Notes under the pieces: model-generated | What the model saw: only the letters and a program-made list of their open reading frames with translations | Databases searched by the model: none | Told to the model about the DNA's origin: nothing | Made by a program: the position numbers and the translations under genes | Part shown: positions 8,317-16,686 of the stretch, piece by piece | Layout: each line of letters opens with the position of its first letter | How positions within the stretch are numbered: the first letter of the stretch is position 1 | Assembly (NCBI GenBank): GCA_021802115.1 | Contig: JAKABA010000005.1 | Span: forward strand, 14,868-78,867 | Length of the DNA stretch: 64,000 bases | DNA from: a bacterium | GTDB lineage: Bacteria > Chloroflexota > Dormibacteria > UBA8260 > Bog-877 | Direction: 5' to 3'

Positions 8317-8493
8317 ATGGCTCTTCCCAAGGAACGAATCCCCAAGGCGCGTCGCGACCGGCGCCGGTCCCACCTCGCCCTTACGGCGCCTTCGCTGGTG
8401 CCCTGCCCGCGTTGCCGGCAACCGCGTCGGTCGCATACCGTCTGCGCCAATTGCGGGCATTACAAGGGGCGCGAGGTCATCGCGACTGAATAG
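8317..8493 (+). CDS. rpmF: 50S ribosomal protein L32
   Basis: A 58-residue L32 beginning MALPKERIPKARRDRRRSH, a typical family N-terminus (usually MAVPKRK.SK.RRD.RR). It contains two zinc-binding CxxC pairs: CPRC near residues 30-33 and CANC near 43-46. The ATG at 8317 has no Shine-Dalgarno, but TAGACT lies ten bases upstream. rpmF commonly sits beside fatty-acid synthesis genes, as it does here with fabD following. Confidence 0.95.
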   Translation: MALPKERIPKARRDRRRSHLALTAPSLVPCPRCRQPRRSHTVCANCGHYKGREVIATE

Positions 8494-8524
8494 CCCGGCA
8501 CCTCGAGCCGAAGAGGGGGCGGAC

Positions 8525-9472
8525 CTGGTCTACGGCTCGCTGGCGTTGGTTTTCCCGGGCCAGGGGGCGCAGACCCCCGGCATGGGAGCGGAGCTGATCG
8601 CGGCGGGGCTAGCCCCGGCACTTCTGGATGTAGCCGGTGAGCACGGGTTGGATCTGGCCAGGCTCCTGGTCGAAGGAACCGCGGAGGACCTGCGTCCGAC
8701 TCAGGTCGCCCAGCCCGCGCTGTACTACTGTGGAGTCGCCCTGGGGCGGCGCGTTCAGGAGTTGGGCCTGCGTCCGCAGCTCGCCGCTGGCCACAGCCTG
8801 GGCGAGTACTGCGCCCTGGTGGTGGCGGGGGCGCTCGACGCCGAGGACGGGATGCGCCTGGTGCTGGAGCGGGGCAGGCTGATGGCGGCCGCCCCCGTGG
8901 GCACCATGGCCGCCGTCCTCGGGCTCGGTACCGAGGCACTCGGCCAGATCTGCCAGGAGGTGGCCGGTGCCGGCGAATGTTGTGTCATCGCCAACGACAA
9001 CTGCCCCGGGCAGCTGGTGATCTCAGGCTCGCTGGAGGGGGTCCGGGCGGCGTCCGAGCGATCCGTTGCGGCCGGCGCGCGTCGGGTGATCCCGCTCAGC
9101 GTCGGGGGAGCGTTCCATTCCCCGTTGATGGCGGAGGCGGCGCTGGCATTCGCGGCCGCGGTGGACGGGATCACCCTTCGCGACCCGGAATTCCCCGTGG
9201 GCTCCGGGGCCAAGGGGCGGTTGCTGTCCAGCGCTGACGAGATTCGGCAGAGCCTGCGGGTCCAGCTGGAGAGTCCGGTTCGCTGGACCGAGGTGGTGAG
9301 GGCGATGGCCGGCACCGGCACCTTTTTGGAGTGCGGCCCCGGCAACACCCTGGCGGCGCTGATCCGGCGAACCCTGGAGGGCGTGACCGTCCTGCCGGTG
9401 GGATCCCCCGCGCAGGCGCAGTCCGCCTTCGGGCGGGTGCTTGAGTCAGCATCTCTGGCGGCGAGGCCATAA
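8525..9472 (+). CDS. fabD: Malonyl-CoA:ACP transacylase
   Basis: About 315 residues. It transfers malonyl groups from CoA to acyl carrier protein for fatty-acid synthesis. Recognisable motifs are LVFPGQGAQTPGMG at the N-terminus, the nucleophile in GHSLGEYCALV, and the VGGAFHSPLM segment with the catalytic histidine, followed by ECGPGNTLAALI. The frame stays open far upstream through rpmF, but homology begins at LALVFPGQG. No ATG or GTG lies near that point; CTG 8525, six bases after a GAGGGGG stretch, or TTG 8546 are the best starts. The true start is therefore uncertain. Confidence 0.9.
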   Translation: MVYGSLALVFPGQGAQTPGMGAELIAAGLAPALLDVAGEHGLDLARLLVEGTAEDLRPTQVAQPALYYCGVALGRRVQELGLRPQLAAGHSLGEYCALVVAGALDAEDGMRLVLERGRLMAAAPVGTMAAVLGLGTEALGQICQEVAGAGECCVIANDNCPGQLVISGSLEGVRAASERSVAAGARRVIPLSVGGAFHSPLMAEAALAFAAAVDGITLRDPEFPVGSGAKGRLLSSADEIRQSLRVQLESPVRWTEVVRAMAGTGTFLECGPGNTLAALIRRTLEGVTVLPVGSPAQAQSAFGRVLESASLAARP

Positions 9473-9871
9473 GGGGGAGACCCTCCTCATAGAATGAACG
9501 CCAGGTTGCCCCGGTGCAGAACGCGAGCGGCGGCGCTGGCTTCCCTGCCACCGGTCGCGCGATGAAGTCCTTCGTTCGCCGGCTGGTGGGGGTTGGTCAT
9601 TCTGGGGCGTCCCCGGAGGGCGTGCCTGTTGACCCCGGCGCGGAGGGGCGCCAGATTGGACCGGGCTTTGGTCGCGGAGGTGGTGCCGAAGGCTTTACCG
9701 TATTGCCCGGGGAGCGTCTGAGTGGGGCCGGGCCGGTGCTCACCACGGCCTCGGACCTGCACCCAGCGCGAACTCAGGCCGCTTCGGATAGGCAAGTCGC
9801 GGGAACTTCGATGACAGCCCCGGCAGAGCCGGACAGCACGGCGACCACAGGTCGTCTAACGAGGGGTAAAG
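9473..9871. other. 399-base spacer between fabD and acpP
   Basis: No recognisable gene on either strand. A TAGAAT hexamer (9490-9495) lies ten bases before a TTG that opens a 19-codon frame ending at 9565, and that stop overlaps an ATG (ATGA). The frame after that ATG has no family resemblance, and it stays open across acpP only because of base composition. The spacer may hold the acpP promoter. Genes such as fabH, fabG or fabF are absent here. Confidence 0.4.
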
Positions 9872-10120
9872 ATGGCAGACATGACTTGGGACAGCTTCCA
9901 GGCGATAGTCGTCGAACAGCTCGGCGTCGAAGCCGATCAGGTGACGCCGGAGGCGAACTTCGTGGAGGACCTCAACGCGGACTCGCTGGACCTGGTGGAA
10001 CTGATCATGGCCTTCGAGGAGGCGTACGGGATGGAGATACCGGACGAGGACGCGGAGAAGATTCAGACCGTGGGGCAGGCCTGGGACTACGTGAAGGAGC
10101 ACTCGGACCTGGCCAGCTGA
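9872..10120 (+). CDS. acpP: Acyl carrier protein
   Basis: An acidic 82-residue protein. The phosphopantetheine attachment serine is in the [18 protein letters not shown] segment (DSLD near residues 36-39). It carries the growing acyl chain for the fatty-acid synthase. The ATG at 9872 has GAGGGG about six bases upstream. It follows fabD after the 399-base spacer and directly precedes rnc, the common fab-acpP-rnc-smc order. Confidence 0.97.
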   Translation: MADMTWDSFQAIVVEQLGVEADQVTPEANFVEDLNADSLDLVELIMAFEEAYGMEIPDEDAEKIQTVGQAWDYVKEHSDLAS

Positions 10121-10191
10121 CGGCCCCGGCGCCCGCCCCGGCCCGCCGGCGCCGGACCGGAGCGGGCGCTGAGGAACTGGCCCGGCAGGCG

Positions 10192-11811
10192 GTGGAGGCG
10201 GAGCGCCGCCTCGACGACCTGCAGGAGCGCCTGGGTCTGCGCTTCAAGCGCCGGGAGCTGCTCCGCGAGGCCATGACCCACACCTCCTGGATCAACGAGC
10301 GGGGCGACCAGGGCCGGGACAACGAGCGCCTCGAGTACCTGGGCGACGCGGTCCTGGAACTGGTGGCGGGGGAGTATCTCTTCAGCCGATTCCCCAACTA
10401 CGACGAGGGCCAGCTCACCCAGATGAGGTCGTCGCTGGTGAGCACGGTGGCCCTCGCCCGGCTGGGGGAGCAGCTCCTCCTGGGCGAGACCCTGCGTCTG
10501 GGTAGGGGGGCGGCCAAGTCAGGGGCGCGCCGCTTGACCTCGCTGCACGCCAACGCCTTTGAGGCGCTGGTGGGGGCCATCTTTCTGGACCAGGGATATC
10601 GCAAGGCCGGTAAGGTGTTCCTCTCCCGCATCGGCGACCTGAGCGCCTGGACCGACCCCAATTTCAAGGGCCGCCTCCAGGCCCTGGCGCAGGAGCGCTA
10701 CGGAGCTCCACCTCAGTACCAGACGGCGCCGGCCCCCGGCGACCCCAGATCCCGGGTGTACATGTCCCAGGTCTCGGTCGACGGCCATGGCCAGCTCGGA
10801 GAGGGGCGCGGTGGCACCAAGCAGGCGGCCGAGCAGGCGGCCGCCCGCGCCGCCATCGACCTGCTGGTGGCCCCGGTCTCCAAGAAGCGTCGACGCCGCT
10901 CTCCGGCTGCCGAGGCGGCGCCGGCGCCGACCGCTCTGTGGGCGCCCAGTGCCCCCACGACCGCCGGGCAGCTCGAACTGGCGGCGGCTGCCCCGGCCGG
11001 CCCCGGAGGAGCCGAGGTCGTGGCCGGTCCCGCGGCCGAGGTCGCCCCCGAAACCCAGGGCCCTGAGGCGTCCCCCGGCAAACGCCGCCGCCGCCGTTCC
11101 AGCCGGAGTCGGGTCGCCACCATCGAGGCGGGCACGGTCGCAGCTGAGGCGCCGGAGCCTACTCCAGCCGTGGTGCTGGCTGAGACCCCGCCAGCTCCAG
11201 AGGTCGGCGACGGCGCACCCGCCAAGCGCCGCCGCCGCCGTCCCAGCCACGGCCGCACGGAAGCCGCCGACGCTGCCGGCACTGCGGCCGGGACGGGGGA
11301 GCTTGCGGCCCAGCCGCCGCCTTTCCGGCCGGACGAATTGGCTCTGGCCGCTGATGGGGTGCCGGCCAAGCGTCGGCGGCGCCGCTCCACCCGCGGCCGG
11401 ACTCCGGCCGGTGAGGCGGGGGACATTCGCGATCAGCCGGCGCTGGGGGAGGTGCCGTCGCTCCTCGCCACAGTTCCTTCGCCTTCGGGCGATCCCGAGC
11501 CAGCCAAGCGGCGCCGTCATCGCTCCGGGCGGAGCCGGTCGGTGACGGCGCCGCTTGGCGAGACTCCTCCGCTTCCGGAGTTCCCAGCGCGGGATAGCGT
11601 GGCATCGCTCCCCGAGGGCGGGCCCTCCCAGGCGCACAGTCCCTCCGACCAAGCTCGGGCGGAGGCGGCCAACCTCGAGAGTGGACCCAGCCCCGCCGCG
11701 GCGGAGGCGGTCGCGGTGGCGGCGCCAGATGGGGCGCCGGTCAGGCGCACCCACCGTGGCCGACGGGGTGGGCGGCGGCGCCCCGGGGGCACGGTGACCC
11801 CGGCTCCATGA
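10192..11811 (+). CDS. rnc: Ribonuclease III with long arginine-rich repeat tail
   Basis: RNase III cuts double-stranded RNA and processes rRNA precursors. From GTG 10192 the protein is 539 residues, more than twice the usual 220-250. Residues about 1-155 form the catalytic domain with the signature NERLEYLGDAVLEL at 44-57. Residues about 158-225 form the double-stranded-RNA-binding domain ending in GGTKQAAEQAAARAAIDLL. Residues about 227-539 are low-complexity Ala/Pro/Glu sequence with regularly spaced K-R-R-R-R-R clusters. CTG 10117, overlapping the acpP stop, is an alternative start. The stop overlaps smc as ATGA. Confidence 0.93.
   Translation: MEAERRLDDLQERLGLRFKRRELLREAMTHTSWINERGDQGRDNERLEYLGDAVLELVAGEYLFSRFPNYDEGQLTQMRSSLVSTVALARLGEQLLLGETLRLGRGAAKSGARRLTSLHANAFEALVGAIFLDQGYRKAGKVFLSRIGDLSAWTDPNFKGRLQALAQERYGAPPQYQTAPAPGDPRSRVYMSQVSVDGHGQLGEGRGGTKQAAEQAAARAAIDLLVAPVSKKRRRRSPAAEAAPAPTALWAPSAPTTAGQLELAAAAPAGPGGAEVVAGPAAEVAPETQGPEASPGKRRRRRSSRSRVATIEAGTVAAEAPEPTPAVVLAETPPAPEVGDGAPAKRRRRRPSHGRTEAADAAGTAAGTGELAAQPPPFRPDELALAADGVPAKRRRRRSTRGRTPAGEAGDIRDQPALGEVPSLLATVPSPSGDPEPAKRRRHRSGRSRSVTAPLGETPPLPEFPARDSVASLPEGGPSQAHSPSDQARAEAANLESGPSPAAAEAVAVAAPDGAPVRRTHRGRRGGRRRPGGTVTPAP
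10885..11526 (+). repeat. Arg-cluster repeats encoding the RNase III tail
   Basis: Five Lys-Arg clusters (K followed by four or five basic residues, then S or P) begin at 10885, 11080, 11224, 11368 and 11506. Spacings are 65, 48, 48 and 46 codons, so the last four are nearly periodic. Between clusters lies Ala/Pro/Glu-rich sequence. A looser sixth basic patch (RRTHRGRRGGRRR) ends the protein. Confidence 0.8.
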
Positions 11812-14800
11812 GGATCAGCCGACTGCAGGTCCAGGGGTTCAAGAGTTTCGCCTCCAGGTCTGAGTTGGAGCTTGGCCCCGGGATCACCGCAGTGGTGGGC
11901 CCAAATGGAAGTGGCAAGTCCAACCTGGTGGATGCCATCCGCCTGGTTCTGGGCGGGGCCAGCGCTCGCGAGTTGCGGGGCCAGCGCCTGGAACAGGTGA
12001 TCTTCGGGGGTGGTGAGCGCCGGGCCGCTCTCGGCATGGCCGAAGTCACGCTGGTCTTCGACAACGAGGACAACCGTCTCCCGGTCGAGGACATCGAGGT
12101 GGCGCTCACGCGCCGGGTGTATCGGGATGGCACCAGCGAGTTTCGCCGCAATGGGGCTCGGGTCCGGCTGCGCGACCTGGGCCGGCTGCTGGATGCCACC
12201 GGGCTCACCCAGGCGGGCTACGCGGTGATCGCCCAGAACGACATCGAATCCATCATCCGGGCCACGCCGGCCCAGCGGCGACATCTGGTCGAGGAGGCCG
12301 CCGGGGTGAGGGGGGCCCAGGCCCTGCTCGATGACAGCCGAGCCCGTCTGCACGCTCTCGACCAGTGGCTGGAGGGTTCGGCCGGGAGGCTGGCGGAGCT
12401 ACTTCCACGCATTGATGCGCTCGGCCATGAGGCGGAGGCGGCGGAGGAGGCCGCCGGCATCCGCAGCCGCCTGGCCGAACTTCGCGGCAGCCTGGAGCGG
12501 GCGGCCTGGCTGGCGGCGATGTCCGACGCCCAGCGCATCGAGCGGCAGTTCACCACGGCCGTGCGACGGCGGGAGCAGGCTGCGCTCGAGTTCGGCGAAT
12601 ATGACCTCCACTACGCTCAGGAGCGCGAGCTGCTGCAGCGGGAGCAGGCCGGTCGGTTGGACCTGGAGCGGGAGGTCGGGCAACTGGCGCTGCGCCTGCA
12701 GCAGGTGGAATCAGCGCGCGAGCGGTGGTTGGATCGTGCGCAGCAGGCGGCGGCGGCGCACGACGCGGCGCGCCGCCAGCGCCAGGAGGCGGCCGAGGAC
12801 ATCGACAACCTCGGCTACCAGGCCGCTGTTCAGACGGAGAGGTCAGCGACAGCAGATCAAAAGCAGCTTCAGAGGGTCGACCTGGAGCGGGAACTGGCCG
12901 GCTTGGAGGCTCGCCGCAGCGAGCTGCGCAGCGCGCTTGCCAGTCGCGAGGAGTCGGGACGTCGGCTGCACCGTGAGCTGAACGAGCTGACCCGCAAGCA
13001 GGCCGAGGCGGACGCTGCTCTGACTGCGGCCAGGGCTCGGGTGGAGCGCGCTGCCCAGCTGGATTCGGCTCTCAGCGAGCGAGTCGGGGATGCCGAGAGC
13101 AACCTGTCCCAGGTCACGGAGCAGGGGGTGGCCGCGGAGGCCGCCGCTCAGGACCAGGCAGCTGAACTGGCCCGATCGGTGCGATCCGAAGCCGCCGCCC
13201 TGGAGGTGCTGGGGGCGGCTGAGCGGGCGGTCGCGGCCGCCACCCAGGCCGAGCGGGAGGCATCGGCGCAATTGGCGGCCCAGACCGCCCTGCTGGCCAG
13301 CCGCCGCGAGGGTCGGGCCATCGCCGAGGCGGTTGGGCGTGGAGTCCTTTCGGTCCACCCCCTGGGCGCCTCGCTGCGGGCCATCTCCGCCGCTGACAGC
13401 CGCGCCCTCGAGGCCGGTCTGGGACAGCTGGCGGCGGCGCTGGTGGGGTCATCGGAAGAGGCCAGGACGGCTCTGGCCATGGCCGGCGAGGCGGCCGAGA
13501 TGGTGTGCTGGCCGGTGCCGGGAGAGGAGCCCGCGCCGGCCCTCGAGGGCTGCCGTCCCCTGGCCTCCGCGCTGCAGGGCCCGCCTGAGGATCTCGCCGT
13601 GGTGGAGCGGGTCTGCCGACACACCTGCCTGGCGGCGAGTCGACAGGCAGCGGCCGGGTGGCTGGAGCGGTTCCCGCAGGGCCGAGCGGTGCTCGCCGAC
13701 GGGACCGTGCTCGGGATCGGAATGGAGGTCACGCCCGCTGGGGCGGACGGCGACCTGGAGGCATTCTCCCAGCTGGAACACTGGCGCCGAGAGGTCGAGC
13801 GCCAGGGCGCTGAGCTGGAGCAGGCGACTCGCCGCCTGGAATGGGCTCGCAAGCAGCATCAGCGCCAGCGCAGTGGAGTCGACCAGGCGCGTTCCAGGGC
13901 GGCCCAGAGCCAGGGCCAGCGGGACGCCGCCAAACGCGAGCAGCTGCGACTGGAGGGGCATCTTCTGGAGTTGCGGCAGCGTTTCCAGGACGTCCATGCC
14001 GAGCTCGAGAGGGAGCGCGCCCAGCTGGTGTCCGGGAGTGCCAACCAGGCCAGCTCCGGGCTGGAGCTGGAGCGCGTGACCCAGGTTCTGGAGGCTGAGG
14101 AGAGCGCAGCCGACCGTCTGCGGGAGGAGTTGTCTGGGCTGGCCGCTCCGGCTCAGGCGGTCGGAACCGCTCTTGATCAGGTGCGGCTTGAACTAGCTGC
14201 CCTGGAGATGGAGGAGCGCGCCCTTCGACAGCGCGAGCAGGAGCGGGCCCAGCGCATCGCCCACCTGGAGGAGCGCGGTCGGGCTGCCGAGCAGAGATTG
14301 GCCGAGGCGGAGGCAGCCGCCCTGGTGGCTCTCGCGCTGGCGGCCGAGGCGGAGGAAGAGGCCGGCTTGCTGGCCGACCAGCTGGCCCAGCTCCGGGAGC
14401 GAGCACAGGGCGGACAGGTGGCGGAGTCGGACCCGCTCCAGCAACTCGCGAAGTTGGAGAGGACTCGGGCCGAACTGGAGTCGGCCCTCAACGGCGCCGC
14501 CGCGACGGTGGCCATGTTGGAGCGGGAGCTGGCCCTCCACCGCGAGCGCGTTGACCAGCTGGGCAAGCAGGTGGGAGCCCAGCCGGAGGTCGCCGAGGAA
14601 ACCTCGTTGGCCATGGGTAACCCGGAGCGCGCGGCCCAGGAGATCAGCCGCCTGGAGCGGCGCCTGCTCGGCCTCGGTCCGGTCAACGAGCTGGCCCCGC
14701 AGCAATTGCAGGAGCTGCTGGCTCGGACCGAGGGCCTGCGCTCGGCCCATGAGGACACCACCGCGGCTCGCCAGGACCTGGATGCGGTCCTGGGCCAGCT

Positions 14801-15332
14801 GGAGGCGGTGAGCAGTGGCCGGTTTAGGCAGACTCTGACCCGGGTCACCCGGGAGTTCGAGCTGGTGTGGCGCGAGCTCTTCGGCGGAGGCCGGGCGACC
14901 CTGCTGGTCACCTCGGGAGAGGGGCCGACGGGGGTTGACCTGGAGGTGCAACCACAGGGCAAGCGGGTAATCCCGATGGCGCTGCTATCGGGCGGCGAGC
15001 GGGCTCTCACCGCCCTGGCCCTGGTGCTGGCGCTGCAGGAGGTCTCGCCCAGTCCCTTCTACGTGTTCGACGAGGTGGACGCCGCGCTCGACGAGGTGAA
15101 CGTGGCCAACTTCGCCAGACTGCTCAAGAGCCGCGCTGCCCGGAGCCAGTTCCTGGTCGTCACCCACAGCCTGACCACCATGGCGATGGCCTCCCACCTC
15201 TATGGAGTCACCCAGGATGGGCGTGGCTCCAGCCGGGTGCTCTCGGTGCGGCTGGCGGAGGACGGCCAGAGCATCGAGGAGGAGGAGCCCCAGACCAGCG
15301 CTGACCTCGCCGAGGCTGGCGTCCTTGGCTGA
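11808..15332 (+). CDS. smc: Chromosome segregation protein SMC
   Basis: A 1174-residue SMC ATPase of full family length, the core of the condensin-like complex that organises and segregates the chromosome. Walker A GPNGSGKS lies near residues 32-39. Two long coiled coils flank a hinge of roughly residues 500-640. The ABC signature LSGGER starts near 1060 and Walker B FDEVDAALDE follows near 1087. The ATG overlaps the rnc stop (ATGA). ScpA and ScpB are not in this window. Confidence 0.97.
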   Translation: MRISRLQVQGFKSFASRSELELGPGITAVVGPNGSGKSNLVDAIRLVLGGASARELRGQRLEQVIFGGGERRAALGMAEVTLVFDNEDNRLPVEDIEVALTRRVYRDGTSEFRRNGARVRLRDLGRLLDATGLTQAGYAVIAQNDIESIIRATPAQRRHLVEEAAGVRGAQALLDDSRARLHALDQWLEGSAGRLAELLPRIDALGHEAEAAEEAAGIRSRLAELRGSLERAAWLAAMSDAQRIERQFTTAVRRREQAALEFGEYDLHYAQERELLQREQAGRLDLEREVGQLALRLQQVESARERWLDRAQQAAAAHDAARRQRQEAAEDIDNLGYQAAVQTERSATADQKQLQRVDLERELAGLEARRSELRSALASREESGRRLHRELNELTRKQAEADAALTAARARVERAAQLDSALSERVGDAESNLSQVTEQGVAAEAAAQDQAAELARSVRSEAAALEVLGAAERAVAAATQAEREASAQLAAQTALLASRREGRAIAEAVGRGVLSVHPLGASLRAISAADSRALEAGLGQLAAALVGSSEEARTALAMAGEAAEMVCWPVPGEEPAPALEGCRPLASALQGPPEDLAVVERVCRHTCLAASRQAAAGWLERFPQGRAVLADGTVLGIGMEVTPAGADGDLEAFSQLEHWRREVERQGAELEQATRRLEWARKQHQRQRSGVDQARSRAAQSQGQRDAAKREQLRLEGHLLELRQRFQDVHAELERERAQLVSGSANQASSGLELERVTQVLEAEESAADRLREELSGLAAPAQAVGTALDQVRLELAALEMEERALRQREQERAQRIAHLEERGRAAEQRLAEAEAAALVALALAAEAEEEAGLLADQLAQLRERAQGGQVAESDPLQQLAKLERTRAELESALNGAAATVAMLERELALHRERVDQLGKQVGAQPEVAEETSLAMGNPERAAQEISRLERRLLGLGPVNELAPQQLQELLARTEGLRSAHEDTTAARQDLDAVLGQLEAVSSGRFRQTLTRVTREFELVWRELFGGGRATLLVTSGEGPTGVDLEVQPQGKRVIPMALLSGGERALTALALVLALQEVSPSPFYVFDEVDAALDEVNVANFARLLKSRAARSQFLVVTHSLTTMAMASHLYGVTQDGRGSSRVLSVRLAEDGQSIEEEEPQTSADLAEAGVLG

Positions 15333-16257
15333 CGCCCTCCCCAGGCCCCGCTGGTGGCGCCGACTCCCGGGCCGGCTGGATCGGGTCGGCAGCGGCCTGG
15401 GCCACCAGCTGCGCAGTCGCCTCAGCCTCGGGCGGGGGGCCGGCGAGGAGGTCTACGAAGAGGTTTTCGAGCTGCTCCTGGCCAGTGACTGTGGCGTTGC
15501 CATTTCCGAGGACCTGGTGGCCGGCATGCGGCGGCGGGCCACCAGGGAGCGACTGCGAGATTCATCGCAGCTGCTGACCGCTCTGCGTGAAGAGATGGAG
15601 TCGGAGTTGGCCGGCCGCGATCGCGAGCTGGGCCTGGCGGGCGCCCCCTGTGTCTGGCTGGTGGCCGGGGTCAACGGCTCGGGGAAGACCACCACCATCG
15701 CCAAGTTGGCATGGCGGCTGCGAGCGCAGGGGGTGACGCCCCTGGTGGCCGCGGCGGACACCTTTCGGGCGGCCGCCATCGACCAGTTGCGGCGGATGGT
15801 CGAGCCCACAGGGGCCGAGGTGGTGGCCCATCAGCCCGGTGCCGACCCCGCCGCCGTGGTGTTCGACGCCATCGCGGCGGCGCGGGCGCGGGGCCGTGAG
15901 GTGGTCCTGGTGGACACCGCGGGCCGCCTGCACACCAAGGACAACCTGATGCAGGAGCTGGGCAAGATCCGGCGAGTTGTGGCTGCTCAGCTCCCCGGCC
16001 AGCCGGCCGAGTCCCTGCTGGTCCTGGACGCGTACGTGGGGGCCAACGCGATCGCCCAGGCGCGTTCCTTCGGGGAGGTGATCGGAGCCACCGGCCTGGT
16101 CTTGTCCAAGCTGGACGGCAGCGCTCGGGGTGGCTACGTTTTCCAGGTCGAGCGCGAGCTCCAGCTACCCGTCAAGTTGGTCGGGGTGGGGGAGGGAATC
16201 GGGGACCTGGAGGACTTCGACCCCAAGGCGTATGTCGAGGGCCTGCTGGCGGACTGA
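15325..16257 (+). CDS. ftsY: Signal recognition particle receptor FtsY
   Basis: From TTG 15325 the protein is 310 residues, essentially a bare NG GTPase without the long acidic A domain. It docks SRP-ribosome complexes at the membrane. Key elements are GVNGSGKT at 115-122, AADTFRAAAIDQL, DTAGR at 197-201, LSKLDGSARGG and VGVGEGIGDLEDF. The TTG overlaps the last codons of smc and has GAGG about nine bases upstream. The frame is open further upstream inside smc but without family similarity. Confidence 0.94.
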   Translation: MADALPRPRWWRRLPGRLDRVGSGLGHQLRSRLSLGRGAGEEVYEEVFELLLASDCGVAISEDLVAGMRRRATRERLRDSSQLLTALREEMESELAGRDRELGLAGAPCVWLVAGVNGSGKTTTIAKLAWRLRAQGVTPLVAAADTFRAAAIDQLRRMVEPTGAEVVAHQPGADPAAVVFDAIAAARARGREVVLVDTAGRLHTKDNLMQELGKIRRVVAAQLPGQPAESLLVLDAYVGANAIAQARSFGEVIGATGLVLSKLDGSARGGYVFQVERELQLPVKLVGVGEGIGDLEDFDPKAYVEGLLAD

Positions 16258-16338
16258 ACCGTCCCAAGCGGCGTCAGTCCACGCCGGTTGGAGTGAGCGG
16301 CGCCGAGATCCAGGTTGCGGTTGGAGACGCGCCCCCCT

Positions 16339-16344
16339 TAGCCT
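16339..16344 (+). promoter_or_regulatory. Possible -10 element of ylxM-ffh (leaderless)
   Basis: TAGCCT fits TAnnnT and ends nine bases before the TTG start at 16354. Confidence 0.35.
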
Positions 16345-16353
16345 GTAAAGGCC

Positions 16354-16686
16354 TTGACCTTGACAGCTGATGGACTCACAGACTCGCGACTCCAGCGCCA
16401 GCGGCTTCTGGACGTCTACTCGCCGGTCCTCACGGAGCGCCAGCGCGAGGCGCTCCGCCTTCATCTCGAGGAGGATTGGTCGGTGACCGAGCTGGCCCAG
16501 GCGCTGAGCATCTCTCGGGCTGCCGCCCATGACCTGATCCGTCGGGGGCTGCTCCGGATGGAGGAGATGGAGAGTCAGATCGGCCTTTGCCGTCGCCTCG
16601 AGGCCGCCGAGCAAGGGCGGTTGGCCCTGGAGCTGAAGGTCGCCAGGCTCGAGGTTCAGCTGCGGCAGATGGGTAGTCGCGGCTGA
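16354..16686 (+). CDS. ylxM: YlxM-family helix-turn-helix SRP accessory protein
   Basis: A 110-residue protein with the YlxM/p13 pattern. It opens with LLDVYSPVLTERQREAL, then a sigma-like helix-turn-helix DWSVTELAQALSISRAAAHDLIRRG (about residues 46-70), and ends in a helical tail. YlxM proteins are encoded next to ffh and are thought to modulate SRP. The TTG at 16354 (or 16360) is the start. The stop codon overlaps the ffh ATG by one base (TGATG). Similarity is to the family pattern, and the exact biochemical role is not established. Confidence 0.85.
   Translation: MTLTADGLTDSRLQRQRLLDVYSPVLTERQREALRLHLEEDWSVTELAQALSISRAAAHDLIRRGLLRMEEMESQIGLCRRLEAAEQGRLALELKVARLEVQLRQMGSRG

Noticed and set aside
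9562..10191. Upstream extension of the RNase III frame through acpP
   Set aside because: acpP in another frame is clearly real, and the extension has no similarity to RNase III; the frame is open by chance at high GC.
16360..16365. TTGACA as a -35 box before ylxM/ffh
   Set aside because: It lies inside the ylxM coding region with no suitably spaced -10; TAGCCT upstream explains the start better.
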